Positions 35,312 through 44,280 of a stretch of 64,000 bases of DNA are shown one piece after another; position 1 is the stretch's first letter; the number at the start of each line of letters is the position of its first letter. A model generated the notes under the pieces. That model searched no databases and had not been told where the DNA came from. It worked only from the letters and a program-made list of their open reading frames with translations. Origin of the DNA: JAHEEL01 sp963715255 (GTDB lineage Bacteria; Actinomycetota; Acidimicrobiia; Spongiisociales; UBA5794); contig CAVQRN010000004.1 in the NCBI GenBank assembly GCA_963715255.1, positions 62,001-126,000 on the forward strand, written 5' to 3'. A program made the position numbers and the translations under genes.

Positions 35312-37177
35312 ATGGAACTCCTTGGCGATCTCGATGTTCATCTCTTCAACGAGGGCACTCAGACCCGCATGTACAACCACCTCGGTGCGCAGCTGCTACC
35401 GGGCGGTGGAGCGCACTTCGCTGTTTGGGCTCCGAACGCCCGCGACGTTGCGTTGATCGGGGACTTCAACGGATGGGACGCGGCTACTCATCCGATGTTC
35501 CCGACCGGCTCGGGCATCTGGAAGGCCTTCGTGCCAGAAGCCAACCCCGGGAACACGTACAAGTATGCGATCACGACCCGCTCCGGGGAGCGGATCGACA
35601 AAGCTGATCCGCTTGCGTTCCTCGCTGAGGTCCCTCCGAAGACGGCATCGGTGGTCTGGAGCCTCGACTACGAGTGGGGTGACGACGAGTGGATGTCTTC
35701 TCGCGGTGGGCGCCAGGCTCATGACGCAGCGATCGCCATCTACGAGCTGCATACCGGGTCGTGGAGAAAGGCAGGCAACGGCGACTCCCTGTCGTATCGG
35801 GAGTTGGCCGAGCCGCTCGCCGACTACATGACCGAGATGGGATACACCCACGTCGAGTTCATGCCGCTGTCAGAGCACCCGTACTACCCATCGTGGGGCT
35901 ACCAGGTGACCGGCTACTTTGCACCGACGAGCCGGTTCGGAACACCCCAGGACCTGATGTACCTCATCGATCACCTCCACCAATCGGGTATCGGCGTGAT
36001 CCTCGACTGGGTCCCCTCTCATTTCGCGACCGATGGTCACGGTCTCCGTCAGTTCGACGGAACGGCGCTGTACGAGCACTCCGATTCGAGGAAGGGGTTC
36101 CACCCGGACTGGGGAAGCTACATCTTCAACTACGGGCGAAATGAAGTTCGTTCGTTTCTCGTTTCATCGGCGAACTTCTGGCTCGATCGCTATCACGTGG
36201 ACGGTCTCCGGGTAGACGGCGTCGCGTCGATCCTCTACCTCGACTACTCACGGGACGAGGGGGAGTGGGAGCCCAACATCTACGGTGGGAACGAGAACCT
36301 GGAGGCGATCTCCCTGCTCAAGTTGGTCAACAGCGTGGCGTACGGGGAGCATCCAGGCATCACGATGATCGCCGAAGAGTCAACGGCGTTCGCCGGCGTC
36401 TCGCGGCCCGTCGATTCGGGCGGCCTCGGCTTCGGCTACAAGTGGGACATGGGCTGGATGCACGACTCTCTCGAGTATTTCGCCCATGAACCGGTGCACC
36501 GTTCGTTCCACCAGAACGATCTGACGTTCCGGATGTTGTACGCCTACGACGAGAACTTCATCCTCACGCTCTCCCACGACGAGGTGGTCCACGGCAAGGG
36601 ATCGCTCGTCAACAAGATGCCGGGTGACGAGTGGCAGCAGTTCGCGAATCTCAGGGCGCTGTACGGCTACCAATACTCGCTCCCCGGAAAGAAGTGCCTG
36701 TTCATGGGCGGCGAGTTCGGACAGCGATCGGAGTGGGCGGTTGATCGACAACTCGAATGGTTCGTCATCGAACACGACAACCATGCCGGGATGCAGCGGT
36801 GGGTCGCCGACCTCAACGCTCGATATCGCCGTGAGCCCTCGCTGTTCGTCGAGGACTACAGCCCCGCCGGATTCGAGTGGATCGATGCGGGGGATGCCGG
36901 AGCGAGCGTCTTCAGCTTCCTCCGCAAGGGTGGCGACCGGCCGGTGCTGGTCGTGTTGAACCTCACTCCTGTCACTCGGCCCGGATATCGCATCGGAGTG
37001 CCGGTTCGTGGGCCGTGGGAGACACTCCTCAACAGCGACAATGAGCGCTACTGGGGTTCGGGGGCCGGGACGAGCCGTTCGATCGAGACTACCGACACCC
37101 CCATGCACGGGCGCAGCCACTCGCTGTCAGTGGATCTTCCACCCCTGGGCATCCTCTTCCTCGCACCCGTCGTCTGA
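35312..37177 (+). CDS. glgB: 1,4-alpha-glucan branching enzyme
   Basis: A 621-residue GH13 glycogen branching enzyme, which makes alpha-1,6 branches. A CBM48 domain comes first (GAHFAVWAPNARDVALIGDF, residues about 30-115), followed by the catalytic barrel: SWGYQVTGYFAPTSRFG, DWVPSHF, the nucleophile Asp in DGLRVDGVASILY, the acid Glu in TMIAEESTAF, and the LSHDEVVHGKGS site. The short form lacks the extra N-terminal module of the 728-residue E. coli enzyme. No glgA, glgC or glgP lies nearby, so it is a stand-alone glycogen gene here. Confidence 0.95.
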   Translation: MELLGDLDVHLFNEGTQTRMYNHLGAQLLPGGGAHFAVWAPNARDVALIGDFNGWDAATHPMFPTGSGIWKAFVPEANPGNTYKYAITTRSGERIDKADPLAFLAEVPPKTASVVWSLDYEWGDDEWMSSRGGRQAHDAAIAIYELHTGSWRKAGNGDSLSYRELAEPLADYMTEMGYTHVEFMPLSEHPYYPSWGYQVTGYFAPTSRFGTPQDLMYLIDHLHQSGIGVILDWVPSHFATDGHGLRQFDGTALYEHSDSRKGFHPDWGSYIFNYGRNEVRSFLVSSANFWLDRYHVDGLRVDGVASILYLDYSRDEGEWEPNIYGGNENLEAISLLKLVNSVAYGEHPGITMIAEESTAFAGVSRPVDSGGLGFGYKWDMGWMHDSLEYFAHEPVHRSFHQNDLTFRMLYAYDENFILTLSHDEVVHGKGSLVNKMPGDEWQQFANLRALYGYQYSLPGKKCLFMGGEFGQRSEWAVDRQLEWFVIEHDNHAGMQRWVADLNARYRREPSLFVEDYSPAGFEWIDAGDAGASVFSFLRKGGDRPVLVVLNLTPVTRPGYRIGVPVRGPWETLLNSDNERYWGSGAGTSRSIETTDTPMHGRSHSLSVDLPPLGILFLAPVV

Positions 37178-37335
37178 CCCACTGGCGGGTGCGACGACTT
37201 CACCGACGCGAGCGGTGCCGCGCGAAGACCCCGTCGTGTATCTCGATTCCGTGGACCTCACGATGAGAACCGGTTGAGTGACAGGAGCATCTCCCGTGTG
37301 AACCGCCGTCTGGGGACTTCGCGGAAGCGGCCTGG

Positions 37336-37986
37336 TTATGTGGGGTGGGCGGAATCGTTCACGGCGACAACTTCGACGTCGTGGGATCCGCACTCGCGAC
37401 AGCGGTACTCGAGACCGCTTGGAGGCGATCCGAGGGATGCGGTATCCCGAAGCGGCGTACCGCAGAGACGGCACGCATCGAGGGTGTGATGCTGGTTGGT
37501 TCCGCATCCCGGACAGTCGACCCACTCGTCGGCCGAGAACTCGCTTGGTCCCCAGTTGGCAGCCGAGAGCGACATGTCCTCATCCGGTGGAGCGAGCGCG
37601 AACGGCGCCGGGGGTACACCCTTCGGTGAGAGTGCTGAGGCCCGGCCGTTCTGTGGTTGGGCGACGCCGTCACTTCTGAGAGCGAAGAGTGCGATGCTCT
37701 GCGCCTCGGCAATGCCGACCGCTGCAGGTGTGAATCCGGCGGTGGAGAAGATGACGCGCTGTTGGCTGTCGTCGGACTCGGCGGCGAGGACGGCAAGGAC
37801 CGTCCGCTGGCTGAGCCGTCGGTCCGGGACGCGAACGAACGCGATCAGGTTGGCGGAGCGCAGTTCGACAGCATGCGGACCTCTCTCAACGATCTGGGTG
37901 GGAGGCTCGCCGATGTGGAACATCCACAGATAGGCCGCCTGATACGCCTGGTCGAGCGTCAGCGTTGAACCCGGTTCGTCGTGCAT
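37336..37986 (-). CDS. Mrr-like domain remnant with C-terminal zinc ribbons, hypothetical
   Basis: A 216-residue protein. The first half (QAAYLWMFHIGEPPTQIV ... RVIFSTAGFTPAAVGIAEAQ, SIALFALRSDG) resembles the end of a restriction-endonuclease-like Mrr fold, where a conserved 'GFT..A...A...' segment closes the domain; the usual D...QxK catalytic residues are not evident, so it may be inactive. The C-terminal half has two zinc-binding knuckles (CPGCGTNQ ... CRLCGT) and a third pair (YRCRECGSHD). The start at 37986 has GGAAGG upstream. Function unknown. Confidence 0.55.
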   Translation of the reverse strand: MHDEPGSTLTLDQAYQAAYLWMFHIGEPPTQIVERGPHAVELRSANLIAFVRVPDRRLSQRTVLAVLAAESDDSQQRVIFSTAGFTPAAVGIAEAQSIALFALRSDGVAQPQNGRASALSPKGVPPAPFALAPPDEDMSLSAANWGPSEFSADEWVDCPGCGTNQHHTLDACRLCGTPLRDTASLGSPPSGLEYRCRECGSHDVEVVAVNDSAHPT

Positions 37987-38100
37987 TCCGTTACGCCTTC
38001 CAAGCGTGTCTACCCGTTTGCCATCGGCAACCGGGCGACGTTTCTGGAGGGCCGGGAACCGGTGCGGTCCGATATGACACCTCACCGGATCTCAGGGGGA

Positions 38101-39009
38101 CTACCCGACGGGTTCTTTCGCCGGAATCGAGTGTTCCCAATCGGCGAGAAGTGTCCGGAGGGCTGCCACGAACGCCAGCGGCTGGTCCAAGATCAGGTGG
38201 TGGCGTGCCTCGGGAATCGAGACGAAGGGGGCATTCCTGCCCATCAGGTTGTACATGTATGCGGCCGTGTCCTCCCGGACGACGGTGCTGAATTCACCGC
38301 GAAAGAGAGCGAGGCGGCACTGCACCGATGCGAGTTGATCACGGAGTGCAACGAGTGTGTGATCGAAGAGACGAGGGTCGAACTTCCATGTCCATCCGGC
38401 TTCGGTCTGCCGCAGAGAACCCCGAGCGACGTGGTCAACGATGTAGTCGTTGTCGCACGGTTGCGGTGGGATCAGGCGGAAGTGCTTCAGCGCGGTTGCT
38501 TCATCCGGATACGTGCCTGGTGATCGAAACGCCCGGCCACGTGCCCCCTCCCGGGACTCCGGATCCGGCTCTCGGACCGGGGAGTCCACAATCACGGCGG
38601 CGGCAAGACGGTCACCGTACGTGGCTGCCAGTTCGATGGTGACGAGACCTCCGAGAGAGTGGCCGACGACCACGGGCGGGCCGGGGAATCCGGCTGCGTC
38701 CGCGACGGCGAGCACTTCCCGTGCCCATATCTGATGGTCGTAGCGGTCCCTCCGTCCGCTGTCACCGTGGCCGGAGAGGTCGAGGGCGACGGCGTGCCAC
38801 TCTCGGGTGAACATCGGGGCGAGAAACGACCACCAGTGGGCATGGGCAGCCCCACCGTGGACGAACACCAGGCCCGGACGACCGCGTTCACCCCACTCGA
38901 GGTAGTGGATGTCGGCCCCCTCGACGTCGATCCAGGACTCGACGTATGGGGTCGAGACGGACCGGCGGAACCAGTCGGGAGCGGCGGTCTCAGTCACCGA
39001 CGACCTCAT
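38101..39009 (-). CDS. alpha/beta hydrolase
   Basis: A 302-residue alpha/beta-hydrolase. The oxyanion-region FVHGGAAHAHWW, the nucleophile Ser in VVVGHSLGGLVTIEL (about residue 110), and the catalytic His in ARHHLILDQP near the C-terminus are clear; the acid is likely in the segment preceding it. Substrate unknown. The ATG at 39009 lies inside the end of the upstream aminotransferase gene (20-bp overlap), which suggests coupled translation. Confidence 0.88.
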   Translation of the reverse strand: MRSSVTETAAPDWFRRSVSTPYVESWIDVEGADIHYLEWGERGRPGLVFVHGGAAHAHWWSFLAPMFTREWHAVALDLSGHGDSGRRDRYDHQIWAREVLAVADAAGFPGPPVVVGHSLGGLVTIELAATYGDRLAAAVIVDSPVREPDPESREGARGRAFRSPGTYPDEATALKHFRLIPPQPCDNDYIVDHVARGSLRQTEAGWTWKFDPRLFDHTLVALRDQLASVQCRLALFRGEFSTVVREDTAAYMYNLMGRNAPFVSIPEARHHLILDQPLAFVAALRTLLADWEHSIPAKEPVG

Positions 39010-40660
39010 GCGGGAGTGTGAACCAGCGAAGATGCTCGAAGTCGCTGTTGAATGGTTCCTGAGTGAGTTCCTCGTCGAACGGCGGGGCACTCTCGAGAAT
39101 CGAATGCGCCTCGGTCAGATAGTCGTTGAGTACCGGGTCGGCGTCACGTTGTGGTCGGTGGTCGAACCGCATCTCACCGCTCGAGTAGTCGATCTCGGCC
39201 AGACTCAATGGAGCCTCGCCCCGCCCGTCACGATGCTCCCATAGGCCGGTTGTCGCGTCGAACCGGTAGGAAGGGAGGAGCCGCCAGCCCTCGTTTGCGA
39301 CCAGATGTACGGCGTCGAGGATGAAGTCGAATACCTGCTCCGAGATGAAGTAGTTGAGATTGACCCGGACCCAGCCGGGCTTGATTCCCTCGCACCCCCG
39401 TGTGATCTCCCGCTCGAACTCGATCGAAGTGTCGAGGTCGATGCCGAGCAAGCGATGACCGTAGGGACCGGCACACGAACACCCGCCTCGGGATTGGATG
39501 CCGAAGAGGTCGTTCAGGAGAGCGACGACGAAGTTGTGGTGTAGGTAGCGCTCGCCGTGGCGCACGACGAACGACACGATCGAGAGTCGCTCCGCCTCGG
39601 GGTTGCCGAGGATCTTGATGTTCGGGTTGTCGCTCCACGAACCGATCGCCCGCTCGATGAATGATTCCTCCAGGGCACGGATGCGGTCGGCGCCGACAGC
39701 CCGCTTGAGTTGGAAGATGAGGCCGGCTCGGATCGACTCGATGATCGCCGGTGTCCCTCCCTCCTCGCGATGTTCGATGTCGTCGAGGTATCGGTGGTCG
39801 TTCGGGTTGACGAACGCGACCGTCCCACCCCCGGGGACCGCCGGCACGCGGTTCCTGAAGAGCTCTTTGCGGGCGACGAGGACGCCGGGCGTTCCCGGGC
39901 CGCCGATCATCTTGTGGGGAGAGAAGAAGATGGCGTCTTTGTAGGCGAGAGGTTCGTCTTCGGGGGCCATGTCGATCGATACGTACGGAGCAGCGGCGGC
40001 GAAGTCCCAGAACGACAGAGCGTCGTGTTCGTGCAGGAGTCGGGCAATGGCTCTCGTGTCGGTGATGATTCCGGTGACGTTGGATGCCGCGGAGAAGCTC
40101 CCGATCTTCAACGGGCGGGCCGCATGTTTCGTCAGCTCTTGTTCGAGTTGCGCCAGGTCAATGTGTCCGTCGGCGTCCTCGTCGATGCGGACCACGTCGG
40201 CGATGGTCTCGCGCCACGGAAGTTCGTTGGAGTGGTGTTCGAAGGGTCCCGTGAACACGACGGGTCGTTCGGTTGCCGGAATCTGGTCGGACAGGTGGTA
40301 TTGCTCTTCAAGAGTGCAGGGGATGCGGAGACCGAGCACAGCAATGAGACGGTCGATCGCTCCGGTGGCCCCGGAACCGGCGAATATGACGGCGTGTTCG
40401 TCGCTTGCGTTCACGCAACTTCGGATCATCTCCCGGGCCTCTTCACGGAAGCGGGTGGTCTGGAGGCCGGTTCCGGAAGATTCTGTGTGGGTGTTGGCGT
40501 AGAGAGGGAGAACGACCTCTCGCAGGTAGTCCTCGATGAACGACAACGAGCGACCCGAAGCCGTGTAGTCGGCATACGTGACACGGCGGTGTCCGAACGG
40601 CCCCGGTACGGCGTGGTCAGACCCGATGACCGAATCCCGGATCGTTGCAACAAGATCCAT
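38990..40660 (-). CDS. class V aminotransferase (cysteine desulfurase-like)
   Basis: A 556-residue PLP enzyme of aminotransferase class V. The N-terminal VTYADYTASGRSLSFIEDYL, the region THTESSGTGLQTT, the cofactor Lys in FFSPHKMIGGPGTPGVLV, and GIQSRGGCSCAGPYGHRLL with possible sulfur-handling cysteines are visible. It is about 150 residues longer than SufS/CsdA, with a C-terminal extension (LPSYRFDATTGLWEHRDGR). Related proteins act as cysteine or selenocysteine lyases; no Fe-S assembly genes flank it. The ATG at 40660 follows a minus-strand TACCCT by 7 nt. Confidence 0.82.
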   Translation of the reverse strand: MDLVATIRDSVIGSDHAVPGPFGHRRVTYADYTASGRSLSFIEDYLREVVLPLYANTHTESSGTGLQTTRFREEAREMIRSCVNASDEHAVIFAGSGATGAIDRLIAVLGLRIPCTLEEQYHLSDQIPATERPVVFTGPFEHHSNELPWRETIADVVRIDEDADGHIDLAQLEQELTKHAARPLKIGSFSAASNVTGIITDTRAIARLLHEHDALSFWDFAAAAPYVSIDMAPEDEPLAYKDAIFFSPHKMIGGPGTPGVLVARKELFRNRVPAVPGGGTVAFVNPNDHRYLDDIEHREEGGTPAIIESIRAGLIFQLKRAVGADRIRALEESFIERAIGSWSDNPNIKILGNPEAERLSIVSFVVRHGERYLHHNFVVALLNDLFGIQSRGGCSCAGPYGHRLLGIDLDTSIEFEREITRGCEGIKPGWVRVNLNYFISEQVFDFILDAVHLVANEGWRLLPSYRFDATTGLWEHRDGRGEAPLSLAEIDYSSGEMRFDHRPQRDADPVLNDYLTEAHSILESAPPFDEELTQEPFNSDFEHLRWFTLPHEVVGD

Positions 40661-40667
40661 GGGAGAG

Positions 40668-40673
40668 AGGGTA
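40668..40673 (-). promoter_or_regulatory. -10 element of the class V aminotransferase gene (leaderless)
   Basis: Minus-strand TACCCT ends 7 nt before the ATG at 40660; this rules out the longer in-frame start at 40804, which would read through repeat DNA. Confidence 0.45.
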
Positions 40674-40710
40674 GAGGGCTTGGGGGCACGGTGGAACCCG
40701 GCGTCGAAGT

Positions 40711-40744
40711 GAGCGGGTAGCGGGGTAGCGGAGTAGCGGAGTAC
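40711..40744. repeat. gcggagta-type tandem repeat
   Basis: Four copies of a unit close to gcgg(g/a)gta, the reverse complement of the gctactcc family, in the gap between the repair gene and the aminotransferase. Confidence 0.6.
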
Positions 40745-40844
40745 GTCAGCGGATCGCCAAGAGAGGACGGCTCCTACGCTCTGTGCACTCTGCCACCCAC
40801 ACACTCATCCGGCTCGGCAACGCCTCTTCGGGGAGCAGTCGACG

Positions 40845-41619
40845 TCACGCTGCCGGGCGGCAGACTTTGCAGGCTCGGTAACCCTCCTCTACCGCAGCCG
40901 TCTCCGAACGGAACTCGACGAGGTGGGCATCGTTGATCCTCTTCGCGTGCCGGCAGGTCGGATAGCAGTAGATACCGGTGGTATCGCTGCCGACGAGGCG
41001 GACGCCCAGCCGGGCCTGTGTCTCGATCGCCTCGGTGTCAAGGCCCTCGTGCTCGAGGAGCGAGCGCTTCATCGGTGAACCGTATGCGTAGTTGCCGATG
41101 CGTCCGTCCGTGCGTACGACGCGGTGGCAGCGGAATCAGAACGGGGATCGGGTTCCTTCCAAGGGCAGTGCCGACGGCACGGACCGCCCCGGACTGCCGA
41201 TCTCCACCGCGATCCACCCGTAGGGGCGGATTTCACCCGGTGGATCTCGACGCACTTCTCGAGCACCCTTCGCTGGAACTCACCGATGGCGGAGAGATCG
41301 ACGGGAAGGCGGCCGAGTCGCCCCGTTCGCGGATCGCGTGATCGAGGTGGTTCACACAGTCGATCCGGGGGTGCTTCCACGAGTGATGCATCCACGGGTG
41401 GCGGGTCTCGAATTCACTTGGGGAACCGACAGCCTCGACGGGCACCAACACAGTGATCCCACGCCCGTTCCATGCGATGTAGGCCGGACCGGTGGGACCC
41501 TCGATGAGGGTGTACTCATCGGCGAGATCCGTCCGTCGCAGTACGGCGTGGAGGGTGCTCTCCGGTGCGGATCTGCGGAGTGCCGCGAGGTGTGTGGTGA
41601 TCGTCTCGGTGTGTGTCAT
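40845..41619 (-). CDS. O6-methylguanine-DNA methyltransferase fused to Ada zinc domain (four frameshifts)
   Basis: A DNA-alkylation repair protein of about 258 residues after correction. It begins with an N-terminal segment (LHAVLRRTDLADEYTLIEG, AYIAWNGRGITVLVP), then the MGMT core. The core is spread over frames by missing bases near 41303, 41241 and 41188 and an extra base at 41130; corrected, it reads FPVDLSAIGEFQRRVLE, IPPGEIRPYGWIA, GAVRAVGTALGRNPIPVLIP and PCHRVVRTDGRIGNYAYG, with the acceptor Cys in PCHRV. A C-terminal Ada-type zinc domain follows (GSDTTGIYCYPTCRHAKRIN ... GYRACKVCRP) with four cysteines. The order MGMT then Ada-zinc is opposite to E. coli Ada. The ATG overlaps the sigma factor stop. 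Confidence 0.82.
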
Positions 41620-42167
41620 CGCATCTCCTCTTCGAGCAGGGTTCGCAATCGAGCGAGCCCACGGCGAACGTCAGAACGGATCGTGCTCTCGCTCCGGCCG
41701 GTCGACTCGGCGATCTCCCCATAGGGGAGACCGACTACGTGGTGCAGGACGACCGCGGTTCGCTGCGGACCGGTCAGGGAGGCAAGGCGCAGTCGCCACG
41801 CGCCGAGGTCGATGTTCGCGGCCGCCTCTCCTGCAGTATCGGCGGTGCGATCGACGCGGTCGTCAACGAGCACCGTCTCCGGGTGCCGGTCCACGGTTCG
41901 GGCCCGGTTGCGACAGACGTTGAGTGCAATCGTCCACACCCATGACCGCAGTTGAAGATCACGGATCCGGTCCTTGTCATAGGACTCGATGGCTCGATAC
42001 GCGCGGACGAAGGTTTCCTGTGTCACGTCCTCGGCGTCCTGCCGATTGCGGGTGAACTGGAGTGCACCTGAGTAGACGCCGTCTTGCAGCGTCCGCACGA
42101 GATCAGGGAACGCGCCGTCTCGATCGACGGAGAGTCGGTTCGGTAGTTGGCCGAGGGTTGTGGTCAT
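41616..42167 (-). CDS. ECF-type RNA polymerase sigma factor
   Basis: A 183-residue group 4 sigma factor. Region 2 is QDAEDVTQETFVRAYRAI with the aromatic RSWVWTIALNVCRNRAR, and region 4 is LTGPQRTAVVLHHVVGLPYG with the helix-turn-helix EIAESTGRSESTIRSDVRRG. No anti-sigma gene is adjacent. The stop overlaps the start of the repair gene, so the sigma factor and the alkyltransferase are co-translated; the pair may be an alkylation-stress response. The start at 42167 is the first Met that matches family length. Confidence 0.9.
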   Translation of the reverse strand: MTTTLGQLPNRLSVDRDGAFPDLVRTLQDGVYSGALQFTRNRQDAEDVTQETFVRAYRAIESYDKDRIRDLQLRSWVWTIALNVCRNRARTVDRHPETVLVDDRVDRTADTAGEAAANIDLGAWRLRLASLTGPQRTAVVLHHVVGLPYGEIAESTGRSESTIRSDVRRGLARLRTLLEEEMR

Positions 42168-42207
42168 GTCACAAGAAAGAACCCCGGCGGCACCTGATGT
42201 GTTGCAT

Positions 42208-42612
42208 CTACTCGTCCGCGAGGAGTTCGGCGAGGAGGGTGAGAACCCGGCGGTCGATCTCGTCGCGGATCGGGCGCACCTGTTCGGGTGGGAGTCCAGC
42301 GGGGTCGGTGACGTCCCAGTCGAGGTATCGCTTGCCGGGGTAGAACGGGCACTCGTCGCCACATCCCATCGTGATGACGATGTCCGATGTCCTGACCGCG
42401 TCGTCGGTCAACGGCTTCGGATGCTCGTCGCTGATGTCGATCCCGAGATCCGCCATCACCTCGACGGCGGAGGGATTGATCTCAGTCCCGGGGGCGGACC
42501 CGGCACTGCGAACGACGACCCGACCCGCACCGTGATAATCCAGGAGACCGGCCGCCATCTGGGACCGCCCAGCATTGTGAACGCAAACGAAGAGGACTTC
42601 AGGGCGCGGCAT
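42208..42612 (-). CDS. arsC: arsenate reductase (low-molecular-weight phosphatase type)
   Basis: A 134-residue ArsC of the phosphatase fold, reducing arsenate to arsenite with a thiol partner. The P-loop is CVHNAGRSQMAAG with the nucleophile Cys near residue 10, the second Cys lies in TMGCGDECPFYPGKRYLDWD, and DVTDPAG closes the active site. In an actinobacterium the reductant may be mycothiol or thioredoxin. A GGGAGA ribosome site precedes the ATG. No arsenite pump or ArsR gene is next to it; a sigma factor lies downstream. Confidence 0.88.
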   Translation of the reverse strand: MPRPEVLFVCVHNAGRSQMAAGLLDYHGAGRVVVRSAGSAPGTEINPSAVEVMADLGIDISDEHPKPLTDDAVRTSDIVITMGCGDECPFYPGKRYLDWDVTDPAGLPPEQVRPIRDEIDRRVLTLLAELLADE

Positions 42613-42700
42613 GGGTTCTCCCGGATCGCTCGGTCTGGTAATGAGCGTAGCCAAGAGACGTGAGCTTCCAGTTTCCAGCAGGAAGCACGGCACTTCGATA

Positions 42701-42731
42701 CGGACTGCGGACTGCGGACTGCGGACTACGG
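42701..42731. repeat. ggactgc heptamer repeat
   Basis: Four units of ggactgc/ggactac in direct tandem, directly abutting and partly forming the -10 hexamer of the EamA gene; slippage here would change that promoter. Confidence 0.65.
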
Positions 42732-42732
42732 T
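42727..42732 (+). promoter_or_regulatory. -10 element of the EamA transporter gene (leaderless)
   Basis: TACGGT ends 7 nt before the ATG at 42740 and is part of the last heptamer repeat. Confidence 0.45.
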
Positions 42733-42739
42733 CCACCCT

Positions 42740-43631
42740 ATGGATCGTTCGACACGGAATGGGATTGTGTTCGCGCTCCTTGCTGCTCTCTTCTGGGGGG
42801 TCAGTGGGGCGATTGCCGCCGACGCCTTCACCCATGTGTCCCCGGCCAGAGTCGCCGAGGTACGGGCCATCGTCACGGCGCTCGTCTTCATCCCGTTTGC
42901 GTACGTTCGCGGCGCACTCTCTCCTCGCGGAGGTCTCCTGGGGTTCGCGCTTCTCGGGGTGAACCTGGCGATCGTGAACGTGACGTTCTACTGGGCGATC
43001 GATCGACTCGGCGTTGGTCCGGGAGCGACGATCCAGTTCCTTGCTCCGATCTTCGTGCTCCTCTGGATGGTTGTGGCACAACACCGGCATGTCTCTCCGA
43101 CGGTGTGGCTGGCGGCAGGAATTGCAGTGGCGGGCGTCTCCCTCATCACGGAAGCCTGGAACCTCGAGGGAGGAGACTGGATCGGCGTGGTGTGGGGTCT
43201 CATCTCGGCTGTTGCCTTCGCTTCGTATCTCATCTTCGGTGAGTACCTGGGGCGTTCGCATCGAGCCATCACAATCGTCACCTGGGGATTCGTGTTCGCA
43301 TCGATCATCTGGATGTTCACTCAACCGCTCTGGACCTTTCCCACGGACCTATCGGCGAAAGTGTGGATCGAACTGCTGTGGATTGGGATCGTTGGAACTG
43401 CACTTCCGTTCCTGTTCGGGTTCTCGGCTCTGAGGGCGCGCGGCGTCCGGGATCGTCGGGGTCATCTCAACCACAGAGCCGGTGTTCGCTGCAACCGCTG
43501 CATGGGTGTTGCTCGGCCAGTACCTCAGCGTGATTCAGATGATCGGTGGTGCGATGGTGCTCGGGGCCGCAGCAGCCATCCAGCGTTGGGGAGCGACCGA
43601 TGTGGAGGATTCAGTCGGGTCGACGAAGTAG
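42740..43631 (+). CDS. EamA family (DMT) transporter (frameshifted near C-terminus)
   Basis: A drug/metabolite transporter of about 297 residues with ten hydrophobic segments in two EamA repeats. The first (ALLAALFWGVSGAIAADAFT ... GVNLAIVNVTFYWAIDRLGV) and the start of the second (VWGLISAVAFASYLIFGEYL) are intact. An extra G at 43442 breaks the last helices; read in the next frame the protein continues ASGIVGVISTTEPVFAATAA and VLLGQYLSVIQMIGGAMVLG to a stop at 43631. The family exports amino acids, sugars or drugs; substrate unknown. Confidence 0.87.
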
Positions 43632-43646
43632 CCGGTCATCGGCTGG

Positions 43647-43652
43647 TAGCGT
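43647..43652 (+). promoter_or_regulatory. -10 element of the LiaF-like gene (leaderless)
   Basis: TAGCGT ends 7 nt before the ATG at 43660. Confidence 0.45.
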
Positions 43653-43659
43653 CGGGGTC

Positions 43660-44106
43660 ATGAGACATCTCAAGCGCGTCCTCCTTGGCGTCTTCCTCTT
43701 GAACGTTCTACTCGTCGTCGCGGCCCAGGTCGCCAAACGGATGCTTCCTGCCTACGGAGATGAGAGCTCCGACGTCTTCGCCGCCGTGGCGGCAATGGAC
43801 GGTGCCGAGATCGTGAATCGATCGGACTCATTCCGCGCAGGATCGGGGACCGCGGTGATGGGCGGTATGACGGTCGACCTCACCGAAGCCAAGATCTCCA
43901 CGTCGGCAACGCTCGAACTCACAGCCATCGCAGGAGGCATCGACGTGACCGTGCCGGCGAGTTGGCGCGTGGAAATGGCGTCGACGGTGTTCGCCGGCGG
44001 CTCAGAGAATCTGACGGATCCGGATGCGGCCGCCGACGAAGCGCCGCTCCTGCTGGTTGATGCCAGGGCGTACTTCGGCGGTATCGCCATCCGCTCCGCC
44101 TCCTGA
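43660..44106 (+). CDS. LiaF-like C-terminal domain membrane protein
   Basis: A 148-residue protein with one N-terminal membrane helix (VLLGVFLLNVLLVVAAQVAK) and a beta-helix domain like the C-terminal part of LiaF/YvqF 'cell-wall-active antibiotics response' proteins: GSGTAVMGGMTVDLTEAKIS, ATLELTAIAGGIDVTVPASW, and the repeated aliphatic ladder. It is shorter than LiaF, which has four helices. A role in sensing envelope stress is inferred from the family; no LiaRS pair is next to it. Confidence 0.72.
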   Translation: MRHLKRVLLGVFLLNVLLVVAAQVAKRMLPAYGDESSDVFAAVAAMDGAEIVNRSDSFRAGSGTAVMGGMTVDLTEAKISTSATLELTAIAGGIDVTVPASWRVEMASTVFAGGSENLTDPDAAADEAPLLLVDARAYFGGIAIRSAS

Positions 44107-44268
44107 CGGTGCCTCAGACGATCTTCACCCGCTATGGCGTCAACCTCTGACGGTTCGTTCCGTCCGCGGCATCGCATCGTTCGAGCGGATGTGGTGCCGG
44201 ATGGCCAGGACACGTCGATGCGCTTTCGCCGGGGAGCGGTCTCGGCTCCCTATCGCACCGTTTGGCGG

Positions 44269-44274
44269 TAGCCT
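44269..44274 (+). promoter_or_regulatory. -10 element of the 44281 gene (leaderless)
   Basis: TAGCCT ends 6 nt before the ATG at 44281. Confidence 0.45.
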
Positions 44275-44280
44275 CGCCTC

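Noticed and set aside
37178..37335. A small gene between glgB and the zinc-ribbon gene
   Set aside because: Only short frames without start signals are present. I see nothing to annotate.
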